Shown in pieces: positions 51,251 through 62,577 of a DNA stretch of 64,000 bases. Location: the NCBI RefSeq assembly GCF_000350225.1, contig NW_005178858.1:82172-146171 (forward strand), written 5' to 3'. The stretch comes from Chondrus crispus. Its lineage: Eukaryota > Rhodophyta > Florideophyceae > Gigartinales > Gigartinaceae. The position numbers and the translations under genes were made by a program. The notes under the pieces were generated by a model. It was not told the origin of the DNA. It saw nothing but the letters and a program-made list of their open reading frames with translations, and searched no databases. Position 1 is the first letter of the stretch; the number at the start of each line of letters is the position of its first letter.

Positions 51251-53102
51251 AGAACCAGGCTGGCACTATGTCCCGCTTCTATTCGACACTCTCGAAGTCC
51301 CTTCTACGCGCACGCTCGCAGTAATCACTGACCATGCAAGAAAGACAACCACCTGTAGCGCTGCCACAATTGCTTCTTGGCATCCAACAGCGTCCAACTA
51401 CCGGACAGTATTCCATTTAGTTCAGCGTTGCTGCTGCCATCCTAGGCCATCCATTTCATTTGATTTGGCCCTAGATATGTTCCCAGATATCCGTCGTTAT
51501 GAGATAGCATTCGCAACAATAGTCATTGAATAAAGCATATAACATGATAAGAGCTGCCATCCTCGCTCGCCTGCCATGTCATGTCGCCGACGGGCAACAT
51601 CCCGGACACACGTGTAAATTCTCGATATTCTGCGAGAATCTGTGGCAACATTTGCGACCATCAAATTGAATGAAAATAAATGAATTCACTTCCATTTCGA
51701 AGCCAAGTAAAATATCTGTACACTTGTACTGTGCACCTTTACCGACGACCACATGTACTGTACCCTTGCTTATTGTATCTACTCTCAGCGTCATCCGCCT
51801 CCAGTACACTAAGTGATGTGCCCGCTCTCTCTTGCAAGCCCAATGGCCAGGCCTGCATCTTTTCATACTGGTTTTAACAAGCGGTGAGCCTGTAGATGGA
51901 GAAAGAGCGTCGAAAGCATTTCTCTTCCTTCTATTGGCAACGGGGGGTATCTCGGATTCTTTTATGATTGCTACGCTTAGGCAGAGGGGCGGCTGGTCTT
52001 AAGGTACAGTAGTATCTTCGTTTTCTCGCAGCGTCATTAGATTTTGCCGCGAGAGCCTAAGAGTGGGGATGCAATCCCTTCTCTCTTGATGCTGCGAGAA
52101 AAGGAAGCACGTAACACAGCAGTCGGGTCTATTTTCTTGCCGCCCTTCTGAGAAACCACACCGTAGTAATATGCCCGCCGAAACCTTTTTGATCTGCGCT
52201 AGGGATTAGGAAAACCTTTTTTGATCAAATATGAACGAGGTTTTCAGTGCCACGCGAATCTCCAATTTTGATCGACTTGGTAATTCTGTCTACCATAAGA
52301 AACACAAGGACACGCTGCGAGCGGCCATGAAACTGTTTCAACGGACGCTTCTGAGAAATGACTGTGCAGTAACGGCGAGTAATTTGTTGACGAATTTCTC
52401 TTCGTAAGCTGTCCCGCCTAGTGTAAAACACACTTCCACAAGCCTTGCATGAGAGCTTCAAAAATCCCAGCGCCTGTTCTGCTGTTTCTTTTCTGAAATT
52501 TTTTGCTCTCGCTGAGCGAGATGTGCTCAATGCCCACCTTCCAGCTGGAAGGGGGGATTCACTGTACAGTACACGTCGCCAGCAAGGCATGATAGCGCCA
52601 CCCTGTGACGGTGAGAAAGATGTACAATACGCGCAGGCATGCGGGGTATGGCGCACTCCTGCCAAATGCGAAAAAGGCGTCTCGGATGGAGGGAGGCCTT
52701 GCTCCATTTACCTTATTTCAACGCTCTGGTACAGCATTTCAGAGATCAATCGCTACTGTGTTCTGCTATTAACCGTAGTACAGTAGAGTTTCTCTTAGTA
52801 TCTAGGATACTTTCTCGGTTTTCTGAAGAAAAAGACATCCTTCAGGAGTGCATTGCTATCAAATGCTACCACCCGCACCTCCGTGAACATAAAAAAAAAT
52901 CGACTTGCTCTTGTAGTGAGCTGGTGAACAAACTAAACTGCTCTTCGGGGTAGAGAGTCTCAGCAGCCTGTTTTTTTTTTGGGTGAGGTTTGGTCATGGG
53001 GTTGCATTGCGGGATCAGGGAGGATGCGAATTTGGTTTCCACGGCCGGGCAGAAGAGACGTGTTCTGCGACAGGTACCTTTTTTTCCAGTCACTGCACTG
53101 TA
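51251..53102. other. Intergenic, no gene recognised
   Basis: A 160-codon minus-strand frame at 52225-52707 has no recognisable domain and is not called. No repeat structure stands out. Confidence 0.4.
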
Positions 53103-53797
53103 CCCTTCCCCGAGGGGGCAATTTGGTAATTATTTTGACGGAGCCTAACAAGTGTTTTATGGCACTATCCTGGGCTGCCAAAAAGCGTCTGCTACAGCCA
53201 GTGGGATGTCCATGTGCCATAGACGACGAAAGGACGCGGGCGAAAACAACCTGTTTGAAGCCATTTGACATTTTCACACGTGCAGAAAGGGCTCAAATGA
53301 GAAAAAGGGGCAATTCGGTAATTTTAGTTATGAACCGGAAAGCGACAACAGAGATTGCACAACCTCATCTTCACCCCCTTTATCCTTCCTGAAGGCATGC
53401 TTCGAGAGTGTACGGCTCATTGCCGCACCGTACCTCGACCCAGACGAAGGAGCGCGGTGGCCTTCTCTCGCTGCTTTTTTGTCAATGCGTCGCGTTCTTG
53501 TCTTGTTTTTTCAATCGCACTCTGCATTCGCATGGAGAGTCCCATGACTCACGCAATTCTGGAGCTGAAGTCATGATGTCGGTGCTACAGGAGAGAGGTT
53601 GATGAGGGTTGCGACGCCGTGGCGTAGCGGGAGTTTGAATTTTGGCGGACTTCTGCAACGCAGGGCAACGAGGGAGGACGTACTAAGTTGTACGAGTAGT
53701 GTTTGCATGTGGACGGAGCGTTTTGGAGAATCTGGAAGGGGAAGACTAAAAATTACCAAATTGCCCCCGATTACCAAATTGCCCCTTTCAGGAAGGG
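53103..53797. mobile_element. 695-bp MITE with GGGGCAATTTGGTAAT repeats
   Basis: The ends CCCTTCC...GGAAGGG are inverted and flanked by TA (53101-53102, 53798-53799). Just inside each end lies GGGGCAATTTGGTAAT: once near 53118 on the plus strand and twice on the minus strand near 53750-53785. A further direct copy is near 53307. No transposase is encoded. Terminal and subterminal structure fits a TA-inserting non-autonomous element; the superfamily is not certain. Confidence 0.7.
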
Positions 53798-54025
53798 TAC
53801 GTGCCGGAGGCCGGGGTAGTGCAGTGACACGTGTCCACGTGAGGCGTCAGTGACACTTTGAAGTAGGGCGCTTTGGACCGAGGCTGGCCTTATTACTTAT
53901 TACCGCGCGCCCCCCATTGTACAGTACGGCTGCTCTGACGGGGGGTTTCGACTCTCGTGGAGAAAGAAGGTCATCGGCGCAACTTCGTCGCTTGTCCTCC
54001 TTCGTAGCTGTGCTTTCAGGTGAGT

Positions 54026-55211
54026 ATGGCACTGTTGTGGTTGCCTCTCTCTAATGGTTTCCTACCGTTATCTGCAAAGCCTTTTACCATACCTTGTATT
54101 GCGCATCCACCTTCGCACTCCATCGGAATGCAAACAACCAGGTCCTTGCGATCTCGACTAGCATTCCCTCGTGAACGGCTCGCCCGGCCTGCTCGATGCA
54201 ACCTCTGCACTCAGTCATGCACTAAACACGATACGCTACGCGATCTTTACACCATCCGCCAACCGCCTGATATCCACCGAACCGTACTCTCAGCTCTTGC
54301 GTCCTCGCGCAATTTCCAAACGTTCCTTCAGCGCCATCCCATCGCCGACCACAATCGGAAAGCCTTTGAATTCGCTCAAAAGTGGAGGCGAAGGACGCCT
54401 GGATTGCGTCCTCTCTGTCTCGATTCAGGGTGTGGGCTTGGCAGGAGTACGATGAAGCTCGCCAAGCTGCTTCCGCATTGCGATGTTATAGGGATTGATA
54501 AAAGTGCTTCTAGGCTGGAAAGAACTGTCGCGTACAGGAGAGATAGTGGCCTCGTAAATGCCTTACCGAACGCTCTTTTATTGCGAGCTGACCTTGTCGA
54601 CTTTTGGACACTTTGTCTACAGAATGGCGTCTTCCTGGAGCATCACTTTTTGTTGTATCCAAATCCATACCCGAAGCCTAAACATTTGAAGGTATGATGA
54701 AAGTCCGAAGGCTTATTCTACCCCGGCAATTCGCATCTGGTATTCACGCAATTCATCCGCTACGTGTTCAAGTGTTCTGACTCGATTGCCATCACTACGA
54801 CCCTTCTTCTTTCTCAATCTCATTTTCGCGTTCTTCCATACCTTCTGTTTGCATCACGACACTCAGTGGCGGTGGCATGGACATGCTATTTTCCCGGCGA
54901 TCGTGGCTCTAGGTGGCCGAGTGGAGGTCCGTGGAAGTTGGGACTCGTATTTGCAAGAATTTCGGGCAGCGTTTAGTGCCCTTCATGCAACAGACGTTTT
55001 GGCCTCCTTGCGTGGACCAGAAAACGATCAACTACTCTCAGGTCTTGTTTGTCCGTTTTTGAAGTCGGAAGATTCTTCTACCGCCTTGCACGATCAGCCA
55101 CTAACACATTTTGAGGAAAAATACATCCGAGTTCGACAACCTCTGTTTCGGCTATGCATTGACACTCGTTCGGATTCAAGACGCAAGAAATGCAACCTTC
55201 GCACAATATAA
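54026..55211 (+). CDS. tRNA (guanine-N7)-methyltransferase, TrmB type, one intron
   Basis: Exon 1 is 54026-54691, the intron 54692-54866 (175 bp, GTATGA to CAG) and exon 2 54867-55211, giving 336 residues. The first about 75 residues are rich in Ser, Arg and Pro and could be an organelle transit peptide. The AdoMet-binding motif is CLDSGCGLGRS (about 131-141), followed by VIGIDKSASRL and NALLLRADLVDFW. LLYPNPYPKPKHLK (about 209-222) is the signature next to the active site. Splicing joins it in frame to WRWHGHAIFPAIVALGG and a Trp-rich WDSYLQEF block, the expected family order. The enzyme makes m7G46 in tRNA variable loops. The form is nearer bacterial/plastid TrmB than cytosolic METTL1. The splice sites are inferred from frame and motif continuity. 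Confidence 0.87.
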
Positions 55212-55268
55212 CATGACGGAAATAAACTGGGATGTAGCGGATGATGTTCGGGAGTCTGGTGTTGGCTA

Positions 55269-55840
55269 CAGTACTACAAAACTATGTTTTCAAGATACAT
55301 GTGTCGCAGACCCCTCTTAATATCGCACCCCCCGGTTATTTTGCCAAATAGTGCGATTCTGACGTACAGTACAAGGGTAGTGCACAATAAAGACTTTTCT
55401 ATTTTTGTAAGAGCTCCACCATCGACGTCTGCTTTTTCACCCTGTTTGTTTCTTGTGTGAAACGCATCAGATAAAGCTCTTTTCACTCTGCGGATGACAT
55501 CGCAAACAACTGTTTTCCCTACATTTACCAAATTCAATTCTACTTCTTTGAAAGCACTTGATTTCATAGAGGCTGCCTGGCTGAACAGAGAACGCCTCAC
55601 TACTTGCGAGAAAGAGATAGTCTCTTTCGTGACTTTTTATAACGCTGTCGATGGAAGGAAATCATGTTTTGCGGTTATGGTTTCTGTTGGGGAAAGGCTC
55701 GTGATGGTTTATCTCGTGGTCGTCGACCAAATGTCCTAAATGGTGGGCACGTGTAGGTAGTCGTGACATGGAGGAATGGGGTGCAATATCTGCCGCAGGG
55801 CACTATCAAAAGGTGCGATATTGAGGATCCCTCCCCCCTG
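55269..55840. mobile_element. Short Tigger-like derivative, limits partly uncertain
   Basis: The right end read inward starts CAGGGGGGAGGGATCCTCAATATCGCACC and is followed by TA (55841-55842). On the left, CTTAATATCGCACC at 55316-55329 is the inverted partner; the exact left end (possibly CAG at 55269 after TA) is uncertain. A minus-strand frame (55600-55274) encodes VIRRVKRALSDAF-like helices similar to the transposase tails at 42943 and 61084. It sits about 60 bp after the stop of the tRNA methyltransferase gene. Confidence 0.5.
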
Positions 55841-55842
55841 TA

Positions 55843-57401
55843 GAAAATGCAGACGTGTAGTCGAAGTCAAAAGATTGCGGCTAGAGGTTTTGCATATACG
55901 TCCGTTTTCCTTGGCTATGACTTTGCTTTGTATAGCCACGGGCGTGTCACCTGCCGTGCTGTGGCGACAGTGCTTAACTTCTATCAATTTTCTGACTTGC
56001 AATACAATGCCCTGCGACTTGCCCAGGTTGCAGCTCATAAATATCTTGGATGTATTCAATTCTTAGATGGCAGCGCTTCGGCCTACAACAGGGTCTTTCA
56101 GATCAGCCTGGTATGGACATAAATAGACCAGAGATAAGTCTGTGACACAATTGTTCAGGAGAGGGACACGCGTTTGCCGGGAAAACAGCGGAAAAGCTGG
56201 CGTGATAGCGGCGGATGAAGAGGTTGGGCTTCTGTACCTTGTCGTTGTATGGCTACACCCTCGAGACAAGTAAACAGACTGGATGAATTCATGATCAATT
56301 CTTGAGGTGGCGCTACCGTAGAGGATTGTGTGCCTGAAGTTTCTTTTTTTGAAGAAGCGCTAGATTGAACTAGAAGAAGTTGCCAACAATCCGAGACATG
56401 TGATACTTTTTTCTCCATTATCGAAATGCCTATGACTCCATTTACGACATTCGCCAAGCGCAGCCGATTTTCTTCGAAGTGTGAGACGGGAGCGTGGCGA
56501 TGAATGATTTAAATACATTCCGGGAGCTCATGACGCCATCACATGACGGAAGTGTGTGCAGCGGGTTGAAGGGGACCAAAGAGCGTTCAATTAGAAACTC
56601 TCGCTCGAAACTCCGCACCATGCTGCTCGTTATGAAGGAGGCTTGCGCATTCGTTGTCCTCGGAACCCTTCATTTGCTGCCGTCCTAGCTGGGAGACACT
56701 GTGTCGCCAAAAAAGGCGAAAGCCATCAGTAGTAAAGCATTGCACCAATCATTCTCCATAGGTCGAAAAAAGAGAGAGAGATATATATATATACAGGAGA
56801 GGATGACATTGAACGCCGTAATAGTACCAACGGTGCCCGGTGTCGCATTGCTAGTAGTGCAGCAGCACCGTGGATTGATTCTCAATCACAGAACGCCAGA
56901 CAACAAGAGTGGGATACTATATGTGTTTCAATGCAAGATTCCGTCTTAGATGAGATTGTGCAAATTTGATGGGACGCAAGGGTGCAGTGCATAGATTGCT
57001 GCAAACATGCGCAAGTTGTGTGAGGCAGCTCAGATCCTGCGTGACTATCATAGAGCGAGAGTTGAGCAGTTTCAATATTTACAAAACTGGAGGTCTGGCC
57101 GGTCGTGCTTGCGGTGTCACTTTGAGGCCGATATTATACGACAGATTGCCGAAAGCAAAGGTCAAAGTCAATTCCAAAAGCTTGCCCAGGCTAGTATACA
57201 AAAAAGGACAAAGGTCGCTAAGAACTTGATGGGAGTGAGGAATACTTCGGCCATGTCTGCAGGATGTCAGTGTGAGATGCAATTCTGCTGTATTGCGGAC
57301 AGACCTTAAAATGCAATATACATTCTGTTTAAAGAAGGCCATGCCGTTCACTAAAGAAACATTCACACCAGGTGCATTGAGGATACAGAAAGGGCGTGCG
57401 A
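55843..57401. other. Intergenic, no gene recognised
   Basis: Only short frames without motifs on either strand. A (TA)n-like stretch occurs near 56780. Confidence 0.4.
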
Positions 57402-57890
57402 TCACAACCAGGCGTCCATGTTCTTGAGAATCTCGTTTAGCACGTCATCATCATAGTTCGCGGCTAGACTCGGAATGATAGCCTTTGCTTCCTCTGCATC
57501 TTTCGGCATTAGACTGGCGAGCTGGGCGACTTCAAATGGGTGTAGTCTAGGCTCGACCTTTTGGAGCTGTTCGCGGACCATGATGGCGGCGTCTGTAGTT
57601 TCGATCTGGCCAAAGCGTTCGCAGTGTTCCAGAGACGGCTCAAGAAGCCTGTTGTTGACTTGGACATGTTGATTCTTTTCTTTGTGAAGCTTGAGCAATT
57701 GAAGGACCTCAGCCGTGAACAACGGCTGGCCTTTCTGCTCGTCAAATTCAGCGCCGAACTCAAGCTTGGCCGCATCTTCATCGCCTGATCGGACAGGCCT
57801 TGTTGGGCGCGACGGGGTGACACCGGGGGCTTCATGCTCTCCCGGCAGCAATGGCTCGTCCTTTGGGTCCAGGGCGTTGGAGTGGTCCAT
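57402..57890 (-). CDS. RPB4: RNA polymerase II subunit Rpb4
   Basis: A 162-residue single-exon frame from ATG 57890. After an acidic, probably flexible N-terminus (about 1-40), the family order follows: LEFGAEF, then TAEVLQLLKLH, LLEPSLEHCERFGQIET, VREQLQKVEPRLHPFEVAQLASL, and finally AEEAKAIIPSLAANYDDDVLNEILKNMD. The C-terminal HRDC-like helices are complete. Rpb4 pairs with Rpb7 to form the detachable stalk of RNA polymerase II, which binds nascent RNA and acts in initiation and mRNA decay. Length fits the family. It diverges from KDSR across 600 bp. Confidence 0.92.
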   Translation of the reverse strand: MDHSNALDPKDEPLLPGEHEAPGVTPSRPTRPVRSGDEDAAKLEFGAEFDEQKGQPLFTAEVLQLLKLHKEKNQHVQVNNRLLEPSLEHCERFGQIETTDAAIMVREQLQKVEPRLHPFEVAQLASLMPKDAEEAKAIIPSLAANYDDDVLNEILKNMDAWL

Positions 57891-58490
57891 TAGATGGTTC
57901 GGGCGGGCGTGAAGCCGAGGGAGTTGTCAGTGGCAGGAAAAGAGCGAGTTTCGAACGTGACAAGGGGGAAACTTATGTCATGCTCGGAGAGAAAAGCCAC
58001 GAGGAAGAAGGCTTGCGGGGGGGATCAAAAAAGGGGCGAAATCAATCTCTCTCCTTGACGTCGGATGCGCGTTTCAGGGATCATAACTCGAGCTTGCTGT
58101 TGGCCCGCCAAGATTCGGATTGCACACGTACAGTATACAATTGTCGTCCAATCGCGTTTAAGATGCTGTCGTCCCACCCATACGCACTCCACACACTCCG
58201 TTGGGACGGGGTCTCTCATGCCCGTCCCCCCTACTTTCGCCCGGCGCAATTGTCTCTTTCTCCCCTCCATCATCATCTCCCTCTTTCTTCCAGTGTACAC
58301 CCTGTGCCTCTGTCAGCTCCCATTTCCCTTCGCACATCTTCGCTTGTCCCTAGAAATTTCTGCAGAGAGAAGAACAACACACTTGCTGCGGAGTCAATCT
58401 ATTCCCAAACCTCCAGCTTCGTCTACAGATACTTCTGAGGTGTACCACTGCATCTATATAAGTGCCATTCCATGACCCACACGCTGTGCG
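57891..58490. promoter_or_regulatory. Shared 600-bp region between RPB4 and KDSR
   Basis: The two genes diverge from here. The KDSR side has a TATATAA at 58455-58461, about 30 bp before its ATG, which would leave almost no 5' leader if it were the true TATA box. The RPB4 side shows no clear TATA. No ORF with a domain is seen between. Confidence 0.4.
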
Positions 58491-59543
58491 ATGCTCCTGC
58501 AAAATATCGCGAGCCTTGACATTCTTGCTACCTCAGTCTTCCTCGGTGGTGCTATCCTCATCCTCTCTTTCGCTCTCGTTTCCTACATGGGTCTTCTCTC
58601 TTCGCGCCCGTCGAGGCGGGAAGCTTACTTCGCTGGAAAGCATGTCGTCATTACTGGCGGAAGCTCCGGCATAGGCAAAGAGCTCGCTGGTATACTGGTC
58701 GGCGCCGGCGCCTCGGTCACCCTCGTCGCCCGGAATATGACACGCCTTCAAAACGCCGCCAAGGAGCTCGCGCCCCCGGATGAGTCCCTTGCTACTGCTG
58801 CGCGAGTCAATATTGCCTCGGCCGACTGCTCGGATGCGAAGGCTGTCGATAAAATGGTCGACGACGTCGAAAGCCAATTCGGACCCATTGATATCCTCGT
58901 CAACTCTGCAGGTACTGCTGTTGGCGGCTACTTTGAGGACCTGTCACCGGAAACCTTTGAATTTATGATGAAGGCAAACTATTTTGCCCAGCTTTATCCG
59001 ACCCACGCCGTGTTCAAGCGCATGACTCACCGTCGCGCCGGTCAGATTGTACTCATCAGCTCTATGGCTGGCCAGATCGGTATCATCGGGCATTCTGCGT
59101 ACAGTCCGAGTAAGTTTGCTGTGCGCGGTTTGGCTGAGGCTGTCTGGTATGAAGGGAAACCATTTGGCATTGGCGTTACTGTTGCATATCCACCGGATAC
59201 AGACACTCCCGGATATCAGTCTGAGAAAGACACTATGCCCCCAGAGACTCATGAAATCTCAAATTCGAGCGGCGTCTTGACTGCAGAGAAAGTGGCTCGG
59301 GGCATTGCGGACGGCATGATGCGGAAACAGTACCGGGTAAGTGCCGGGTTTAATGGCAGATTACTGGGAATCGTATCCGCAGGGTTAAATCCTGGCGTTG
59401 GTATTGGAGAAGTACTGTCTATGCCGTTCCTTAGAGCCCTCGCTCCAATCTTCATATGGGACCATTGTAGAGTTACTGCGAAAGGGCATGCTGTGAGATT
59501 TCCCAATGCGAACAAAGAGGCAAAACCGCCAAAGCAAGTCTAA
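58491..59543 (+). CDS. KDSR: 3-ketodihydrosphingosine reductase
   Basis: A 350-residue short-chain dehydrogenase in one exon. An N-terminal hydrophobic segment (about 9-36) would anchor it to the ER membrane. The Rossmann cofactor motif is TGGSSGIG (55-62), NSAG is at 138-141, and the catalytic set is Ser190/191, Tyr204 and Lys208 in YSPSK. YPPDTDTPGY (233-242) is the loop that separates KDSR/TSC10 from other SDRs. A second hydrophobic stretch lies near 290-325. The enzyme reduces 3-ketosphinganine to sphinganine with NADPH, the second step of sphingolipid synthesis. No lesion or intron is seen. Confidence 0.92.
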   Translation: MLLQNIASLDILATSVFLGGAILILSFALVSYMGLLSSRPSRREAYFAGKHVVITGGSSGIGKELAGILVGAGASVTLVARNMTRLQNAAKELAPPDESLATAARVNIASADCSDAKAVDKMVDDVESQFGPIDILVNSAGTAVGGYFEDLSPETFEFMMKANYFAQLYPTHAVFKRMTHRRAGQIVLISSMAGQIGIIGHSAYSPSKFAVRGLAEAVWYEGKPFGIGVTVAYPPDTDTPGYQSEKDTMPPETHEISNSSGVLTAEKVARGIADGMMRKQYRVSAGFNGRLLGIVSAGLNPGVGIGEVLSMPFLRALAPIFIWDHCRVTAKGHAVRFPNANKEAKPPKQV

Positions 59544-59752
59544 GAGCTGCATCCCAGTACAAACACTCTGCACATCTCGGTGTGGTCGATAGTTGCACAT
59601 GAAGATGTCCGAACAGTATTTTGCTTCGCTGCATCATTTCATCACCACAGACTCCGATGCAATCGCCGCCATCATGTAGGACCAAACTGTTTCAATGACA
59701 AGCAATGTAAGCTTGTGGAATAACTGTTTGTACAGTAAATACAGAGTATTGA

Positions 59753-60631
59753 CTATCGACGCCAACGCTTCTTGAATCGATCTGCAACTAAGTAGTCAGT
59801 TGCTGCTTGATATCGCGGCCTCTTGACTGTATCGTCTCTCACTTTACCCTTGCCATCCCCACTGACATTGGAAATATTCTGTACTGGCTCGTTCCCGCTG
59901 TCGTGGCCTTTTGGCCCTACATGCTCCGCAATCCAGTCGCTTCTGTGTTTGGAGTAGTTGGCACTGACATTGCCCGGTATACTTGCTAGTATAGGGGTGC
60001 TCAAACGCTCGTCCCTTTTCTCGAGGAGCTTCCTATGCGCGCGCACGGTTTCTTCAATATTCCTCTGACGAACATCTTCCGGGAGTTCCACCTCTTCAAC
60101 GCCTGCCGCAGGTAGGCCATCTCCGGGATCATACTGCGGGCGTTGTTCGACTTTTAATCTTTCTGGAACTGCAAATAAGTCGAATTCATCGGCAGTGTTT
60201 CCATCACGCGCAGATGTAATTGTATGGTCGTCCTTGTCGCCAAACTTCTTCTTCATCCCGTCGTTGATAAACTTCTCCATTCTCTCTTCCATGTCATGTC
60301 CGGAGCGTTCGACGGCAAAGTCGTCCTTCAGATCACTAATAACATTGTCGACAGACGAAGGGTTTGCCTTTTCTGTTTTCTCCCCATCGCGATGACGCTT
60401 TTCACCACCTGTGATGTCCAAAGCGATTTTGCGGCTCTCCTCGCGCATCTGTTGAGCTTTCCGCATGAGCAAAAGCTCAGCCGCTGTCATCTCTTTTTCA
60501 CTGTTGCTGAGATTTTTGGGCGTGTCCACCTCATCATCGAGCACTCTTTTTGCTCGCTTTTTCGTTGATTTGGTGCGACGACGCAACCGGACGGCAGTCT
60601 CCTTGTCATCCGCTGGAATTTCCGAGGACAT
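59753..60631 (-). CDS. TLS1/C9orf78 (Hep_59) family protein
   Basis: The frame gives 292 residues from ATG 60631; the frame is open slightly further upstream but without ATG. The N-terminus is very basic (RLRRRTKSTKKRAKR). A long charged helical region follows (MTAAELLLMRKAQQMREESRK), then FINDGMKKKFG and the conserved ELPEDVRQRNIEETVRAHRKLL block. The C-terminus ends in DYLVADRFKKRWRR, the usual end of this family. Homologues (fission yeast Tls1, human C9orf78) bind the spliceosome helicase Brr2 and affect splicing. It converges with KDSR, with about 210 bp between the stops. Confidence 0.87.
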   Translation of the reverse strand: MSSEIPADDKETAVRLRRRTKSTKKRAKRVLDDEVDTPKNLSNSEKEMTAAELLLMRKAQQMREESRKIALDITGGEKRHRDGEKTEKANPSSVDNVISDLKDDFAVERSGHDMEERMEKFINDGMKKKFGDKDDHTITSARDGNTADEFDLFAVPERLKVEQRPQYDPGDGLPAAGVEEVELPEDVRQRNIEETVRAHRKLLEKRDERLSTPILASIPGNVSANYSKHRSDWIAEHVGPKGHDSGNEPVQNISNVSGDGKGKVRDDTVKRPRYQAATDYLVADRFKKRWRR

Positions 60632-61017
60632 GTGCTTGCGTGCAGGCAACCGGAAATTATTCAATTAGCTTGTCCTGTGTGAGATGCCGTTGGAAAGAGG
60701 GTGCACAAAGCCGGGGGAATTGGTCGTAGTCGGTAAAAGAAGGGCGATCACTTGGTTAAACAGCAGTAACAGTGACGTTTCGCTTTTGCCAGTCGCGTTG
60801 GGTCGCCACAGAGACTTGGTAGTCAGTAAACAACCAAAGCTTTGGCTTTCGACACTGCAAAGGGTGCCTGCTGACGGAGGCGGGAGGCATGGCACTACAT
60901 CTGTACTGCAGTCTGTTGAGCTGCCATACGAGCACAGAGTCCTGAGGAAAATACTGTACCCTTGGTAGCGTACGTCCCCAACAAACAGAGACAGAAAAAA
61001 AGGAGAATAGTACAGTA
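60632..61017. other. Upstream region of TLS1 homologue
   Basis: No gene recognised. It ends at the TA (61016-61017) that flanks the next element. Confidence 0.4.
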
Positions 61018-61529
61018 CAGGGGGGGGGGGGGGGGGGGGGGTCGCGCTATAGTGCTACCCTGTGTCAGTGGGCCGAAACGGCACTATATCGGACCAGGCA
61101 CTGTCAGATAATAAGATTTACGGCTCTTTTGCAACCACTTCCTTGCATCACTGCTCAGAAAGACCGCTCGCAGGACGCCATCACTCATACTTTGCATCTT
61201 CACTACGGACTCAAGCATTTCTGTTATTAGTAGCTGCCGAGCCGTTGCATTGACTTCCTCCTTTTTCGCAGCCATAAATGCCAGCCTACACTTTTGCAAA
61301 TGTCGAACTGCATCATCGACCCTGCCTTTTTCCGCTATAGTCTCTATTCGAGTTAGCAACTGCATAATATCTTTCCGTGGCGCCAGTGGCTCTCGGGCAG
61401 TACACGTCCATCCAACTGCCACTCTGGAGACCCTTCGTTTTTGGCTTAAAATTCGTGCCACCCGCAGAAGGGTGGCACTATATCAGATCTGGCACTAACA
61501 AATATGGCACTATATCGCGACCCCCCCTG
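61018..61529 (-). mobile_element. 512-bp deletion derivative of a Tigger-like element
   Basis: TA duplications lie at 61016-61017 and 61530-61531. The ends are CAG plus a long G run then TCGCGCTATAGTGC, and inverted CAGGGGGGGTCGCGATATAGTGCC. The left G run is 22 long (61020-61041) against 7 at the right end. On the minus strand 61461-61084 encodes only the C-terminal tail of a transposase (MQLLTRIETIAEK, then LQKCRLAFMAAKKEEV). The fragment at 47862-48050 is from the same family. Confidence 0.85.
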
Positions 61530-61824
61530 TATGTAGAATAATCGTAACAAAAAAAGACTCTTACGCTAAAAAAAGGGTTTACGCGATATGATAAACACAT
61601 AATTTCACATAATCAAGAAGTCACATGTGCGATGCATTCGTGTCTCACATAGTTTTAATGTGACGCCCGACTCTGCTTGACCATAGCGCCGGGGTCTCCT
61701 AGCTAGCTAGACACGAACACCGGTCGCCCTCCGGCCATCGAGAACTGGTCCAGCACCAAGCATTGTGTCCACCTCATGTGCCGGCGCAACATCTGTCGCA
61801 TTCAAACAAAACGGATCAGCGAAG

Positions 61825-62577
61825 ATGCAGTCACGCAGCCGGAAGAGTCTGATGCACGACTCAGTCCCTGGCAGTTCATCGCCGCATGGAATCACGAAAA
61901 ACATTCTGGAAATGAGCCTGAATCAAGCGCGTGGTGAAGTCAATATGGATGCATATCTCGTCCTATTTTCCGAATTGGTGTCATACTGCCGGGATCGCGT
62001 CGAGTCTGTGATGGCTCTTCAGGAGAAGCTCGCCCAACTGGGCTATCGAATCGGCCGCAGGGCCCTGGAACTTATCCTGGCGAGGGAGAAGGTCTCGCGA
62101 CGGGAAACCCGTCTACTAAACATGCTCAATTTCATTGCCTCGACGCTTTGGAACTTCTTGTACGGAAAGCAGGCGGATTGCTTGAAAAAAGTCCGAGACT
62201 CTGAACTGGAATGTAAGTTGCAACTCATCAGCGCGGGTCTATGAATTACCGGAGAGTCAGTTATAATCCCCAAACTCATCATCGACACTCCTACGCTTAC
62301 AACTATGTTTCCAGATTACATCGAAGAAGCTGAACCGTTAGTGAACAAGTATATTTCGGTTCCAGCCGACTATGGACACTTCAATTGTGCCTCGTTTTCG
62401 GCTGGGATTATTAACGGCGTTTTGGACTCAGCAGGGTTTCCGGCCGAGGTTACGGCCAAGGTCCTGGCTAGAAACGGAGATGAGGACCTTTCTCAGCAAC
62501 AGGGGCAACCGCTGACGATCTATTACATCAAGTTCGAGCCAGAGGTGCTCGAACGTGAAAAACGCCTCAACGGGTAA
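61825..62577 (+). CDS. TRAPPC5: TRAPP complex subunit 5 (Trs31), one intron
   Basis: Exon 1 is 61825-62212, the intron 62213-62314 (102 bp, GTAAGT to CCAG) and exon 2 62315-62577, giving 216 residues. After a Ser-rich start, the Bet3-like fold follows: ILEMSLNQARGEVNMDAYLVLFSELVSYC, LGYRIGRRALELI, SRRETRLLNMLNFIASTLWNFLYGK, then across the splice LVNKYISVPADYGHFNCASFSAGIINGVLDSAGFPAEVTA, ending in IKFEPEVLEREKRL. TRAPPC5 is a core subunit of the TRAPP guanine-exchange complexes for Rab1 and Rab11 in ER-Golgi and Golgi traffic. The reading frame is open before 61825 without ATG. Splice sites are inferred from consensus and from family continuity. Confidence 0.9.

Noticed and set aside
52225..52707. 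160-codon minus-strand frame
   Set aside because: No domain, no neighbour support and no sign of splicing; could be chance.
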